Below are positions 36,133 to 44,682 of a DNA stretch of 64,000 bases, in pieces (positions within the stretch are counted from its first letter, which is position 1; each line of letters opens with the position of its first letter). The stretch spans positions 1,054,001 through 1,118,000 of the forward strand of contig NZ_BFCB01000003.1 of the NCBI RefSeq assembly GCF_003569045.1. The letters run 5' to 3'. The notes below the pieces were generated by a model. It saw nothing but the letters and a program-made list of their open reading frames with translations, was not told where the DNA came from and searched no databases. This stretch comes from Aggregatilinea lenta (lineage in GTDB: Bacteria > Chloroflexota > Anaerolineae > Aggregatilineales > Aggregatilineaceae). Position numbers and translations under genes: made by a program.

Positions 36133-37038
36133 TTACCGCCGGTAACCCAGCGTGGTGTGCTTGTGGCGGAAGCCGACGCGCCGGTAGAGCATTTCCGCTG
36201 GGTCGTTTTCCGCGTCGTAGCCGACCATCGCCGTGCGCATGCCCTGCCGCTGCAGGTCGCGTAGCGCGTGCAGCATCATCGCGCGGCCCAGGCCCCGGCG
36301 CTGGAAGTCGGGGTGCGTCCCGACCGGCTCGAACAGGCCGACCTTGTTGCGGTCGTCCAACCACGTCTTGATGAAGGCGGCGAACCGGCCATCCGGCGCG
36401 ACGACAACCAACTCGCGCTCTGGCTCGTAGCCCGGCTTGCACATCACCTCGTCGCGGAACGCCTCCGGCTGCAGGTGCGTCCCGAACGCCGCATTGCGCA
36501 CCGCCGCCAGTGCCGCGTAGTCGCCCATCGTCGCGGCGCGGAGGGTGAATCCGTCCGGAAGGGTGGCGTCGGGGATCGGGTCGGCGAGGCTGCGCTCTGC
36601 GAGGTGCCCCCACACGCGGTACTGCTCGAAGCCGAGGTGCGCGAGCTGGCGTTTCCGCGTCGCGTCGCAGTCCCACACGTCGATGATCACGTCCGTCTCG
36701 GTGCGCCCCGCCCGCTGCATCAAGCGCTGCGTGGCCGCGATGACCTCGTGCAGCATAATGCGTTCCGTGGCGGTGCCCCGGCAGGCCGGGCGTGTGTACA
36801 GCTCGAAGGCGTTGTCGAAGCGCAGAGTGAGAGCGAACGCGGCGATGCCCGTATCGTCTTCCCACACCTGGACACGTTCCGAGGCGGGCGGCGTGCCGGT
36901 AAAGCCGTCGTAGATGCGCTCCGGGATCTCGCCCACGTGGCAGTAGCCGCAGTTGCCTGCCGCCGCGATCCACCCACCCAGGGCGGCTTGCAGCAGCGGC
37001 AGATCATCATCGGTGTACGGTCGGGGTGTGGTGCTCAT
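36133..37038 (-). CDS. Tandem-GNAT acetyltransferase
   Basis: 301 aa with two GNAT folds. The first (residues 1-150) has a degenerate acetyl-CoA site (YTRPACRGTATERIMLHEV). The second (about 165-300) has a good motif A, PVGTHPDFQRRGLGRAMMLH (about 243-262, R-R-G-L-G), and ends with AEMLYRRVGFRHKHTTLGY. Tandem GNAT proteins include mycothiol synthase-like and Eis-like enzymes; the substrate here is unknown. ATG 37038 is used; a GTG nine bases upstream is possible. It stands alone between the repeat island and the MFS exporter gene. Confidence 0.85.
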   Translation of the reverse strand: MSTTPRPYTDDDLPLLQAALGGWIAAAGNCGYCHVGEIPERIYDGFTGTPPASERVQVWEDDTGIAAFALTLRFDNAFELYTRPACRGTATERIMLHEVIAATQRLMQRAGRTETDVIIDVWDCDATRKRQLAHLGFEQYRVWGHLAERSLADPIPDATLPDGFTLRAATMGDYAALAAVRNAAFGTHLQPEAFRDEVMCKPGYEPERELVVVAPDGRFAAFIKTWLDDRNKVGLFEPVGTHPDFQRRGLGRAMMLHALRDLQRQGMRTAMVGYDAENDPAEMLYRRVGFRHKHTTLGYRR

Positions 37039-37127
37039 GGGGATCACTGCCGGGCGTCAAAAGGTGCTCATAACCCGGCGGGCAGAAAGCCCTTTCGCCC
37101 GCCGGGGATATCGTTCGTCTATTCCGA

Positions 37128-38708
37128 TCAGTCGCCTGCGACGGCTACCGGCTCGGGCAGCGTGCCAAAGTCCACCTCGTCTTCGCAGTCGTCTTCGATG
37201 CAGCTGATCTCGGACGGCAGCACGATCAGTGTGAACAGCGCCGCGCTGACCATTACGAACGTGGCGATGAACATCGCGTCGGCCATGCCAGCCGCAAATG
37301 CCTTGTTCGCCACATCCACGATCACCCCGGCCACCGGCCCGCCGATCTGGCTGGCGACCGCGTGCGCGCCCTGGATGCTGCTGCTGACGATGCCGTACGC
37401 TTCCGGCGGGAGCTGCGTCTTGAGCGTCGCTACCTGATCCAGGTAGGCGTTGTTTATGACCGTGCCCAGCACCGCCACGCCCAGCGCGCCGCCGATCTCG
37501 CGCGTGGTGTCATTCATAGCCGAGCCGACGCCCGCCTTATGCGCTGGAACCGATCCCATGATCGAGTTGGTGGCGGGACTCATCGCGATCCCGATCCCGC
37601 CGGTCATCATCAGCAGGCCGCCCAGCAGCCCCAGGTAGGACACGTCCGCCGCTGTGATCTGCGACAGTACGGCCATGCCGCTCGCCGCGAGCAGGAAGCC
37701 CAGGCCCACTGTGCGCTTGGTTCCGATGCGCTGGGCGACCTGGGCTGACATGCCCGCCGTGAACATCAGCACGAGGGAGGTCGGCAGGAACAGGCGATAA
37801 CCCGTCTCCAGCGCCGTGTAGCCCTGTACCGACTGGAATAACTGGCTGATGGCGAAGAACACGCCCAGCATGCCGAAGAACATCAGCGTGACTGCCACGT
37901 TCGCCCCCGTGAAGGACGGGTTGCGGAACAGGTAGAGCGGCAGCATCGGGTTCTTGGTGCGGCTTTCCCACGCGAAGAACACGACCAGGATGATCGCCGC
38001 CACGCCGAGCGAGGTCACGACGTTGCTCGCGCCCCAACCGTCGACGCCCGCCTCGATGATGCCGTACACGAGCAGGAACAGCCCGGCGATCGACAGCAGC
38101 ACGCCCGGCACATCCGGCGACGGAGCCGCTTCGTCCTTCGATTCTTCGAGGAAGAAGAAGCCGCCGATCAGCGCGACCGCCACGACTGGCAGGTTGATCA
38201 TGAACACCGCGCTCCAGTCGGCTTGCTCCAGCAGGTAGCCGCCGACCAGAGGCCCAATGCCCGCGCCCAGACCGAACACGGCGGCCCACAGCGCGATGGC
38301 TTGCGCGCGTTCCTTGGGATCGCGGAAGCTGGCGGTGACCAGCGACAGGGTCGCGGGCATGATGATCGCGCCGCCCAGGCCCAGCAGGGCGCGCGCGGCG
38401 ACCAGCATCTCGACCGAGTTCGAGAGCGCCGCCATCAGCGAAAACACGCCGAACCACGCGATGCCGAACTGCAAAATGCGCTTGCGCCCGATCCGGTCCC
38501 CGATGGCGCCCATCGTCAGTAGCAGCGAGGCGAACACCAGGATGTACGCGTCGACGATCCACTGTAATTCGGCCTGGCTTGCGCCCAGGTCGGTAGAAAT
38601 CGCGGGAAGCGCAACGTTGAGGATGGTGTTGTCAAGGCTGATGATCAAGAGCGAGAAGCAGATGAACAACAAGCCAAGCCAGCGGTTCTTATTCCCTTTG
38701 TCGTTCAT
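37128..38708 (-). CDS. MFS drug exporter, DHA2 (14-TM, EmrB/QacA) family
   Basis: 526 aa. Motif A is at GAIGDRIGRKRILQFGIAWF (about residue 69), motif C (antiporter signature) at GLGAGIGPLVGGYLL (about 146), and the DHA2 motif D1 at SLDNTILNVALPAISTDL (about 24-41). Fourteen hydrophobic helices are evident. It exports toxic compounds by proton antiport. The acidic C-terminal tail (EDDCEDEVDFG) is unusual. An inverted repeat 56 nt upstream of the start codon may be the operator of a regulator encoded elsewhere. Confidence 0.92.
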   Translation of the reverse strand: MNDKGNKNRWLGLLFICFSLLIISLDNTILNVALPAISTDLGASQAELQWIVDAYILVFASLLLTMGAIGDRIGRKRILQFGIAWFGVFSLMAALSNSVEMLVAARALLGLGGAIIMPATLSLVTASFRDPKERAQAIALWAAVFGLGAGIGPLVGGYLLEQADWSAVFMINLPVVAVALIGGFFFLEESKDEAAPSPDVPGVLLSIAGLFLLVYGIIEAGVDGWGASNVVTSLGVAAIILVVFFAWESRTKNPMLPLYLFRNPSFTGANVAVTLMFFGMLGVFFAISQLFQSVQGYTALETGYRLFLPTSLVLMFTAGMSAQVAQRIGTKRTVGLGFLLAASGMAVLSQITAADVSYLGLLGGLLMMTGGIGIAMSPATNSIMGSVPAHKAGVGSAMNDTTREIGGALGVAVLGTVINNAYLDQVATLKTQLPPEAYGIVSSSIQGAHAVASQIGGPVAGVIVDVANKAFAAGMADAMFIATFVMVSAALFTLIVLPSEISCIEDDCEDEVDFGTLPEPVAVAGD

Positions 38709-39019
38709 GTTGCCAGGTTTCTCCTTGGTGCGTCATTGGTGGCAGACACTACACACGACGATGCTTTGACTTACGACTCAAGCTAAGTCAAAGTTTCAAA
38801 AGAAGGCTGTCTTGGTACAAAAAAGGGAAATTTGGAAAGCGGTCGCGGAGGCGATCCAGCGGGCGGGCGGTGTGTTCAAGAAGAACTAAGTGTACCACAA
38901 ACTACGATGAGGTGACAGAACATATAATCTTTTTTTACAAGCTGCCAGCCCGGCTTATTTTCCTTCCCGGACCGGCAGCTCGCTTGTGTATTTTTCGTAA
39001 ACGTGGAGCGCCGGTTTGC
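38709..39019. promoter_or_regulatory. MFS promoter region with 10-bp inverted repeat
   Basis: CTTTGACTTA (38764-38773) and TAAGTCAAAG (38784-38793) are perfect complements 10 nt apart, a TetR/MarR-size operator upstream of the exporter. The remaining bases up to 39019 hold AT-rich sequence (38925-38940) and an AGCTGCC/GGCAGCT stem with a T run on the plus strand (38940-38997), possibly the galK terminator region. No gene is supported. Confidence 0.6.
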
Positions 39020-40198
39020 TCAGAAGGCTAGCAGGCCCGCGCCGTCACTGGCCGTCACGGGGAACACGCGCGGCTGAATCCCGGTTCCGGCGGCGTACGT
39101 CCGCTCGACGGCGGCGCTGAAGGCCACGACCTGCTCACACTCGACCAGCGCGATCATGCAGCCGCCGAAGCCCGCGCCTGCCTGCCGCGCGCCGATCACG
39201 CCCGGCGCGGCCAGCATCGCGTCCATCATGGCCGCCATCGACGGCGCGCCGATCTCATACAGGTCCCGCGCGCCCGCATACGAGTCCGCGTAGAGCTTCG
39301 CTAGCCGGACGCGATCCCCGACTGGCAGCGCCCGCGCCAGATCCAGCACGCGCCGGTTTTCCTCGATGATAAACCGGCAGCGCCGTGCCACGACCTCCGG
39401 CAGCGCGTCGCAGTGAGCCGCGAGCTGTTCCAGACTCACGTCGCGCAGCGCCTCGATTGCCGGGTAGGCCCGCTGCAAGAGGCGCACGCCATGCTCGCAC
39501 TGCGCCCGGCGCTCGTCGTACTCTGTGCCGGTCAGGTTGCGCGCAGCGCGCGTATCGCAAATCACCATTTGCAGCGACGGGTTGAGCGGTACGGCCCGGT
39601 GTGTAAGCGTGCGGCAGTCGAGCAGGAGCGCGCTGCCCGACTGCCCCAACGCGGAACTGTACTGGTCCAGAATGCCGGAATTGACTCCGACGAAGTGGTT
39701 CTCTGCGCGCTGGCCGATCAGCGCCATTTGCACCGGATCGAGGTCGAAGCCGCTGACCGCCGCGAACACCACCGCCGCCGCCATCTCGATCGCCGCCGAC
39801 GAGCTGAGGCCGCTGCTGAAGGGTACCGTGCTGTGCACCAACCCGTCGAATCCGCGCAGGGCGTAGCCCGCCTCTTGCAGCGCGACCGCGACACCGCGCA
39901 CATAGTTCGTCCAGGGCGCGTCGTCGTCATGCTCGATCATGTCGAGACTGAAGGCGGCGCTGCTGGCCACGTTCAGGGAGCCGATCCTCACCTGGCGATC
40001 CGCGCGGGGGCGGGCGGCGATCCAGGTATCGCGGTCCACGGTGGCGGTCATCACGTAGCCGAGGTTGTAGTCGGTGTGGCTGCCCATCAAATCGACGCGG
40101 CCCGGCGCGCGCGCCCATAACGCTGGCGCTGCGCCGAAGCGCTCCGCAAATGCCTGCGCCACCGTGTCCTTGCGTGCTGTGTAGTCGTATTCGTCCAT
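39020..40198 (-). CDS. Galactokinase-like GHMP kinase
   Basis: 392 aa, the length of GalK. GHMP motifs: 1, APGRVDLMGSHTDYNLGYVM (about residues 30-49); 2, VPFSSGLSSSAAIEMAAAVV (about 127-146); 3, GARQAGAGFGGCMIALVECE (about 335-354). It phosphorylates a sugar at C1 using ATP. The GalK signature normally reads GRVNLIGEHTDY; here Asn is Asp and Glu is Ser. The Glu is one of the sugar-contacting residues in galactokinases, so specificity may differ. Its ATG overlaps the upstream URO-D-like stop (TAATG), indicating coupled translation. Confidence 0.88.
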   Translation of the reverse strand: MDEYDYTARKDTVAQAFAERFGAAPALWARAPGRVDLMGSHTDYNLGYVMTATVDRDTWIAARPRADRQVRIGSLNVASSAAFSLDMIEHDDDAPWTNYVRGVAVALQEAGYALRGFDGLVHSTVPFSSGLSSSAAIEMAAAVVFAAVSGFDLDPVQMALIGQRAENHFVGVNSGILDQYSSALGQSGSALLLDCRTLTHRAVPLNPSLQMVICDTRAARNLTGTEYDERRAQCEHGVRLLQRAYPAIEALRDVSLEQLAAHCDALPEVVARRCRFIIEENRRVLDLARALPVGDRVRLAKLYADSYAGARDLYEIGAPSMAAMMDAMLAAPGVIGARQAGAGFGGCMIALVECEQVVAFSAAVERTYAAGTGIQPRVFPVTASDGAGLLAF

Positions 40199-41208
40199 TA
40201 TAGATCCTCGAATGCGCGCCACAGCGCGTCGACGTTCGCCAGGGGGATGTCGGTCATCATGCGGTGCGACGGCGCGACGATCAACCCGGTGCCGTCCGGC
40301 GCCAGCGCGCGCACGCACGCCTCGACTGCGCCCCGCACCTCGTCCGGCGTGCCGTGCGGCAGCACGGTCTGTGTCGAGATGCCGCCGTAGAAGGCCAGTT
40401 TGCCGTCAAACTCGGCGTGCAGCGAGTCGTGGTCGAGCACTTCCGGCTGTACCGGGTTGAGCACGGTCAGGCCGATCTCGACCAGATCCGGCAGGATGGG
40501 CTGGATCTGCCCGTCGGAATGCATCAGGACCGGCAGCCCGCGCTCGCGGAACGGCGCGAATAGTCGCGCGAGGCGCGGCTTGATGTACTGCCGCCACATG
40601 CGCGGCGAAAACAACAGGTTTTTTTGCGCGCCGTAGTCGTCGCCAAAATATGCGCCGTCCACGCCCAGGTCGATGAAGCGGCGGATCAATGCCAGTTGGA
40701 TCTCGGTGATGCGGTCCAGCAGCTCGACGATGTAGTCCGGCTCGGCGGACATATCCAGGAACAGGTTGTCGAAGCCGCGCAGCGTCCAGGCGCGTTCGAA
40801 CAGCGCGAAGCCGAAGTTGGGCGTGACGAAGTGCGTCGCGCCGTACTGCGCCACCAGCCGTTCGGCCTCGCCCAGCAGACCGGGCGCGTGCGGGTCCGGC
40901 CAGTCGAACGCGTCCAGATCGGGATCGTCGCGCAGGGGGCTGAACGCCACAAAGTAGCCTTCCTCCTGCGTGGCGTGGCCTGCGCCCCACCAGTCGTAGC
41001 GCAGCCGTCCGTCTACGCTGAGGCGCGGCGGCGCGCTGATGTCCACGCGCACCATGTGGTTGCCCAGCAGGGCGGGTAAGTCCGCCGGAGTCACGCCGAA
41101 GTGCTGCGCTATCTGCGCGCCCATCGCGGCGGTGTAGTTGATCTGCGTCGGCAAGCGGTCGACCGGCTCGTACCGGGCCGCGCGCCGGAAGCGTTCTTTC
41201 GGGATCAT
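40198..41208 (-). CDS. Uroporphyrinogen decarboxylase-superfamily (URO-D/MtaA-like) protein
   Basis: 336 aa TIM-barrel of the URO-D superfamily. Features are PKERFRRAARYEPVDRLPTQ (the typical MT-R-ER opening), LGVDGAYFGDDYGAQKNLLF (about 195-214), LPVLMHSDGQIQPILPDLVE (about 240-259) and GISTQTVLPHGTPDEV (about 285-300). Members include heme decarboxylases, corrinoid methyltransferases and many uncharacterised proteins in sugar operons; the coupling to a galactokinase-like gene points to the last group. ATG 41208 is chosen because it begins at the conserved family N terminus. Confidence 0.87.
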   Translation of the reverse strand: MIPKERFRRAARYEPVDRLPTQINYTAAMGAQIAQHFGVTPADLPALLGNHMVRVDISAPPRLSVDGRLRYDWWGAGHATQEEGYFVAFSPLRDDPDLDAFDWPDPHAPGLLGEAERLVAQYGATHFVTPNFGFALFERAWTLRGFDNLFLDMSAEPDYIVELLDRITEIQLALIRRFIDLGVDGAYFGDDYGAQKNLLFSPRMWRQYIKPRLARLFAPFRERGLPVLMHSDGQIQPILPDLVEIGLTVLNPVQPEVLDHDSLHAEFDGKLAFYGGISTQTVLPHGTPDEVRGAVEACVRALAPDGTGLIVAPSHRMMTDIPLANVDALWRAFEDL

Positions 41209-41575
41209 CGCGGGTTTTTCTCCGTGTGAGGTGAAGTCGGGTCGCGCGGCAGGCGGGGCGGGGATGTCGTCGTGGAGGGGCCGCCAGCGGAGCTGCCTCA
41301 AGTCTCTTGTATTCCGCGCCGTTCGTCAAGCGACTGGCCTGAGGGATAGGACGTGTTGCGCAGGCAACCTCCACGCGCAGCCCGGTGTTCTCTGCGCAGC
41401 CTCTCACCCGGCAAAAGCCCGGTTTCGGGGCGTTTTGTCAGACGCCGCGACCTCGTCTGCTCAGAAATTCACGAAATATTCGGACAAGACTACTGCATAC
41501 TGAGTTAAAGTAACTATAGCGGATGAGGCACCCTGTTTGATCTGACTTACCCTTTATCTGACGGAGCTGTTACAC
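41209..41575. other. Divergent intergenic region
   Basis: 367 bp between the minus-strand URO-D/galK operon and the plus-strand small gene at 41576. It becomes AT-rich at 41460-41530, where the promoters are probably located. I see no clear operator, repeat or gene. Confidence 0.5.
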
Positions 41576-41905
41576 ATGAACGCCCATTTAGCGCGAGTTT
41601 CCACATGGGAATCGATTGCTCCTGCCATGCCGGATAGCCTGGAAGAGCTTGGGAATGGCCAGTACCTGGCGAAGTGGTGGAAGCCGGTCCCGATGCAGGA
41701 AGTTCAGGTACTGCTCCAGATTGAAGGGATCACGATCCTCCGGGGGCCGTACGAGCCGCGGAACCTGCCCGGCGGCGTGGCGGTCCGGTTCGCGATCGGG
41801 CACGACGTGCTCGGCGAGGACGCCAGCCATATCGGTGAGGACGAAACCTTCCCGGTCGAAGCACGGCGGCGGGCCACCCGGTCGCTGCAGCGGACAGGGT
41901 CCTAG
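41576..41905 (+). CDS. Small protein of unknown function
   Basis: 109 aa without recognised domain, signal peptide or membrane segment. It contains ITILRGPYEPRNLPGGVAVR and an acidic C-terminal region (LGEDASHIGEDETF) followed by basic residues. GGAG lies about 10 nt upstream of the ATG. The 53-nt gap to the HEAT-repeat gene suggests co-transcription. The only support is a clean ribosome binding site and position. Confidence 0.55.
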   Translation: MNAHLARVSTWESIAPAMPDSLEELGNGQYLAKWWKPVPMQEVQVLLQIEGITILRGPYEPRNLPGGVAVRFAIGHDVLGEDASHIGEDETFPVEARRRATRSLQRTGS

Positions 41906-41958
41906 GCTGCCGGACTGCACGCATCGCACTCGATTCAGTAATCAGGTGACACCGGTCA

Positions 41959-42618
41959 ATGACCAATACGAATCTACTCATCGACAATCTTGCTAACTCG
42001 GATCTCAGCTGCTCTGAGAACGCGAAGTCCGCACTCATCGCTATGGGGCGGGACGCGGTCGACCCCCTGCTGGAGGAGCTTTCGCACGCCGATGCGAAAC
42101 GTCGCTGGGAGATCATCATCGTCCTGACCAAGATTCGCGATCCCAGGGCGATCCCGGCGGTCGCGGAGCATCTACGCGCGGATCACGGCGCGCTCCGTGT
42201 GGCGGCGGCGCAGTGCCTGGGCGAGATCGGTGATCAGCAGGCGACGGGCGCGCTGCTGCGCGCGGTCGATGAAAACCGGAATTCGGGGGCGCTGATTTGG
42301 ATTTTGCAGGCGTTGGGCCGTTTGAAGGATGACCGCGCGATCGACGTGCTGGTGGACGTCATGCAGCACACCGATTCGACCGCCGTGCGCTACACGGCCA
42401 TTGAGGCGCTGGGCCTCATCGGCGATCGCCGGGTCATCGAGACGATCCGGGCGTATCGCGACGACGAATCCGGGCACGTCCGCTCGCGGGTTGAAGTTGC
42501 GCTCGAACGGCTGGGCTACAACCAGTCACCGTCAGCCTCCGGCGCCGACGGGCGCGACGAGCCGCCGGTTTGGAGCGCGGAGCACGTGAACCATCGCATC
42601 GACACGCATCACGCCTGA
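41959..42618 (+). CDS. HEAT-repeat (PBS lyase-like) protein
   Basis: 219 aa built of repeated helix pairs: IMGRDAVDPLLEELSHADAK-like units (MGRDAVDPLLEELSHADAK), RDPRAIPAVAEHLRADHGAL, VAAAQCLGEIGDQQATGALL, ALGRLKDDRAIDVLVDVMQH, TAIEALGLIGDRRVIETIRA. About five HEAT repeats of 31 residues span residues 20-185; the tail is hydrophilic. Such proteins act as protein-protein scaffolds or in phycobilin-like lyases; no partner is evident. It converges on the HAD gene with only 5 nt between stops. Confidence 0.88.
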   Translation: MTNTNLLIDNLANSDLSCSENAKSALIAMGRDAVDPLLEELSHADAKRRWEIIIVLTKIRDPRAIPAVAEHLRADHGALRVAAAQCLGEIGDQQATGALLRAVDENRNSGALIWILQALGRLKDDRAIDVLVDVMQHTDSTAVRYTAIEALGLIGDRRVIETIRAYRDDESGHVRSRVEVALERLGYNQSPSASGADGRDEPPVWSAEHVNHRIDTHHA

Positions 42619-42623
42619 CCACG

Positions 42624-43286
42624 CTATGTGACTTCAATCTCCAGCAGCGTCCGCACCCGCCGCATATTCAGCCCCAGGTCCACATCGGCAAAACGATCGT
42701 ACCGGTCGAGCAGCCATGCGTGCAGGCCGCATTCCTGGGCAAACGCCAGATCGGACCAGGGATCGTCCCCGACCATGATGGCGTTGTCCCCGGTCGCTGC
42801 CGGGAGCCGTTCCATCACGCGGTCCCAGAAGCTGCGGTCGGGCTTGGGACGCGCGCCGGGCAGCATGTGCGGCGTGATGACGTCGTCCACGATGGCGTCC
42901 AGGCCGAGATCCCTGGCGAACTGCGGTGCGCGCGGGTTGTTCGAGAGCACGACCACCGTTTGCCCCGCCACGTGCAGGGCGGATAGGAACGCGGTAGTGT
43001 CCTCGAACAACTGAGGGCGGTAATTCTCCAGCACGTCGCGCAGCAGCGATTGTTCCAACTCCGCAGGCCAGTTCATTTCCTGGAAGAACCCATGCAGGAT
43101 GGCGTCCAGATCCATCGTCTGGTTCGACAGCTCCTGCGCGGCCAGCAGACTCCGGTTGAACCGCACCGGATCGACCGGCAGGCCGTGCGCCTCGATCAGC
43201 TTGGGCAGGGCGTGCTGGTAGCCCCAGGTCACCGGCCCGGTCGCCAGCGTATCGTCAAAGTCAACCAGCCAGATCTTGCTCGTCAT
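42624..43286 (-). CDS. HAD-superfamily phosphatase
   Basis: 220 aa subfamily IA HAD hydrolase. Motif I is DFDDTLATG (residues 9-17, nucleophile Asp9), motif II TVVVLSNNPRA (about 110), motif III Lys in ARPKPDRSFW (about 148), motif IV MVGDDPWSDLAFA (about 169). A helical cap lies between motifs I and II. It hydrolyses a phosphate ester. It is the last gene of the diterpene/two-component operon, 32 nt after the Rv3378c-like gene, so dephosphorylation of a prenyl phosphate or diphosphate is a plausible role; this is inference. Confidence 0.85.
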   Translation of the reverse strand: MTSKIWLVDFDDTLATGPVTWGYQHALPKLIEAHGLPVDPVRFNRSLLAAQELSNQTMDLDAILHGFFQEMNWPAELEQSLLRDVLENYRPQLFEDTTAFLSALHVAGQTVVVLSNNPRAPQFARDLGLDAIVDDVITPHMLPGARPKPDRSFWDRVMERLPAATGDNAIMVGDDPWSDLAFAQECGLHAWLLDRYDRFADVDLGLNMRRVRTLLEIEVT

Positions 43287-43318
43287 GTGGTGCGATTCCT
43301 CTCCCTGCGCGCAATGCG

Positions 43319-44278
43319 TTACTGCTGCCGGTTGCGCTTGAGTCCCGCGATCGATCCCACGTCCGACGCCAGCGCGACGACGCGCGCGTACTCGGCTTGC
43401 GCCTGCTCGGAGGAATAGCTGCCGGAATAGTCGTAGCTCTTGGACAGCGACTTGCCGCCGAACGCCAGATCGTCGAGGATGGCGCGCAGCGCCTCGCGCG
43501 TCATGAACGGGGATGGGTAGGGCAGGAAGAACATGCGGAACGGGCCCCCGGCCAACAATGCGATCGGGACCATCGAGCGCAGCTTCAGGTCGCCGTTGCG
43601 ATTGGTGCCCACATAGAAGTGCGGCACGGGGATCTCGGCCCCCAGCGCCGCCCGTGAATAGTACGCGAACAGGATGTCGTACATCTCGCGCATGTCGGTT
43701 GACTCGCGCAGCGCGGCTTCCATCGACTGCGTCGCGTCTTCCGGCATGGTGTGCTGTGCCTGCCGGAACGAGTACACCGGAATTGGCGCGATCTCCCAGA
43801 AGACTTTGCGCCGCGCCGGGCTGTAGGACCAGCCCTGCTGGAATACTTGCAGCCGGACGCCCAACTGACGGATGGGTTCGGTGTCGGGCAGGTGGAGCAG
43901 CGTGTCGATCCCGACGAAGTACGGATCGGCGTCGTGCTGCCGGTACGCGGCTATCGCGCGTTCCCCGACGAGATCGAGCGTGTAGTCCATGATGACCTGA
44001 GTATACGCTGCGCCGCGCTCGTAGAACGCCTGGAAGGACAGGGGCGGGACGATCAGGTTTCTGCCGCCCAGCGCGAAGAAATCGTCCATGAGCCGCAAAT
44101 ACTGGTCGAGCGTGTAGTGTGCGTAATCGGTGAAGTTGTCGATCTGGCCCGGATCTTCCCGGTCGCGGTTGCGCTCCAGAATGTACGCCGTTCGTGTTCC
44201 CCCGATGGCGAAGATACCTGTCAGCCCTTCGGGATAGCGCTCTGAAATGCGAGCGGCAAACGCGGCGTCGTCACTCAT
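43319..44278 (-). CDS. Rv3378c-like diterpene synthase/transferase (cis-prenyltransferase fold)
   Basis: 319 aa. From memory it aligns with the M. tuberculosis tuberculosinyl transferase Rv3378c: GTRTAYILE vs its GTRRWFHLE, the stretch after it (ALGGRNLIVPPLSFQAFYER) matches the HGIETVISP region, GERAIAAYRQHDADPYFVG matches the EEILSFYKEHEVHVLFYG region, and FMTREALRAILDDLAFGG matches YMTETTLRRILYDHIYL. Rv3378c converts a class II cyclase product to tuberculosinol or tuberculosinyl adenosine. The Asp that precedes GTRR in Rv3378c is Gly here. The start overlaps the response-regulator stop by 4 nt. The class II cyclase encoded in the same operon supports a two-step diterpene pathway. Confidence 0.78.
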   Translation of the reverse strand: MSDDAAFAARISERYPEGLTGIFAIGGTRTAYILERNRDREDPGQIDNFTDYAHYTLDQYLRLMDDFFALGGRNLIVPPLSFQAFYERGAAYTQVIMDYTLDLVGERAIAAYRQHDADPYFVGIDTLLHLPDTEPIRQLGVRLQVFQQGWSYSPARRKVFWEIAPIPVYSFRQAQHTMPEDATQSMEAALRESTDMREMYDILFAYYSRAALGAEIPVPHFYVGTNRNGDLKLRSMVPIALLAGGPFRMFFLPYPSPFMTREALRAILDDLAFGGKSLSKSYDYSGSYSSEQAQAEYARVVALASDVGSIAGLKRNRQQ

Positions 44279-44667
44279 GTACTGCCTCCCGACTGTAGGA
44301 TGTGGCGCAAATCGTCGATCAGCGAGGTCACGTTGACCGGCTTGGGGATGTAGCCCTTAAATCCCGCCCGGATGATCTGTTCCTCGTCGCCGCTCATCGC
44401 GTGGGCCGTCACGGCGATCACCGGGATGTCCTGCCACTGCTCGTTGTCGCGGATGTTTTCGAGCAGCTCATAGCCCGTCATGCCGGGCATTTGAATGTCT
44501 ACCAGCAGAAACGACGGGCGCTCCGCAGCCAGCATTTGCAGGCATTCCTGCCCGGACGTCGCAAGGCGCGTCTTGACATTGTGAAAATCCAGTACAAGCT
44601 CCAACACGCCGATATTGCTCGGCTCGTCGTCCACGATCAGTACGTGCCACTGCGAAGGATCAATCAT
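44275..44667 (-). CDS. Single-domain response regulator (receiver only)
   Basis: 130 aa. Canonical receiver: acidic pair in VLIVDDEP (residues 9-16), phosphoacceptor Asp57 in LLVDIQMPGMTG, Thr87 in VIAVTAHA, Lys109 in YIPKPVNV. No output domain, so it acts by protein interaction as CheY or a relay intermediate. It is most like receivers of hybrid kinases. Its stop overlaps the start of the Rv3378c-like gene by 4 nt (ATGA), so the two proteins are made together. Confidence 0.93.
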   Translation of the reverse strand: MIDPSQWHVLIVDDEPSNIGVLELVLDFHNVKTRLATSGQECLQMLAAERPSFLLVDIQMPGMTGYELLENIRDNEQWQDIPVIAVTAHAMSGDEEQIIRAGFKGYIPKPVNVTSLIDDLRHILQSGGST

Positions 44668-44682
44668 GGCGCACCTACGGTC

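Noticed and set aside
38812-38890. Short open frame reading LVQKREIWKAVAEAIQRAGG from a TTG upstream of the MFS gene
   Set aside because: Only about 25 codons, no ribosome binding site and no ATG; it could be a gene remnant, but nothing supports it.
41730-42131. Minus-strand frame of 133 codons over the HEAT-repeat gene
   Set aside because: Antisense of the HEAT gene; the plus frame has regular 31-residue repeats.
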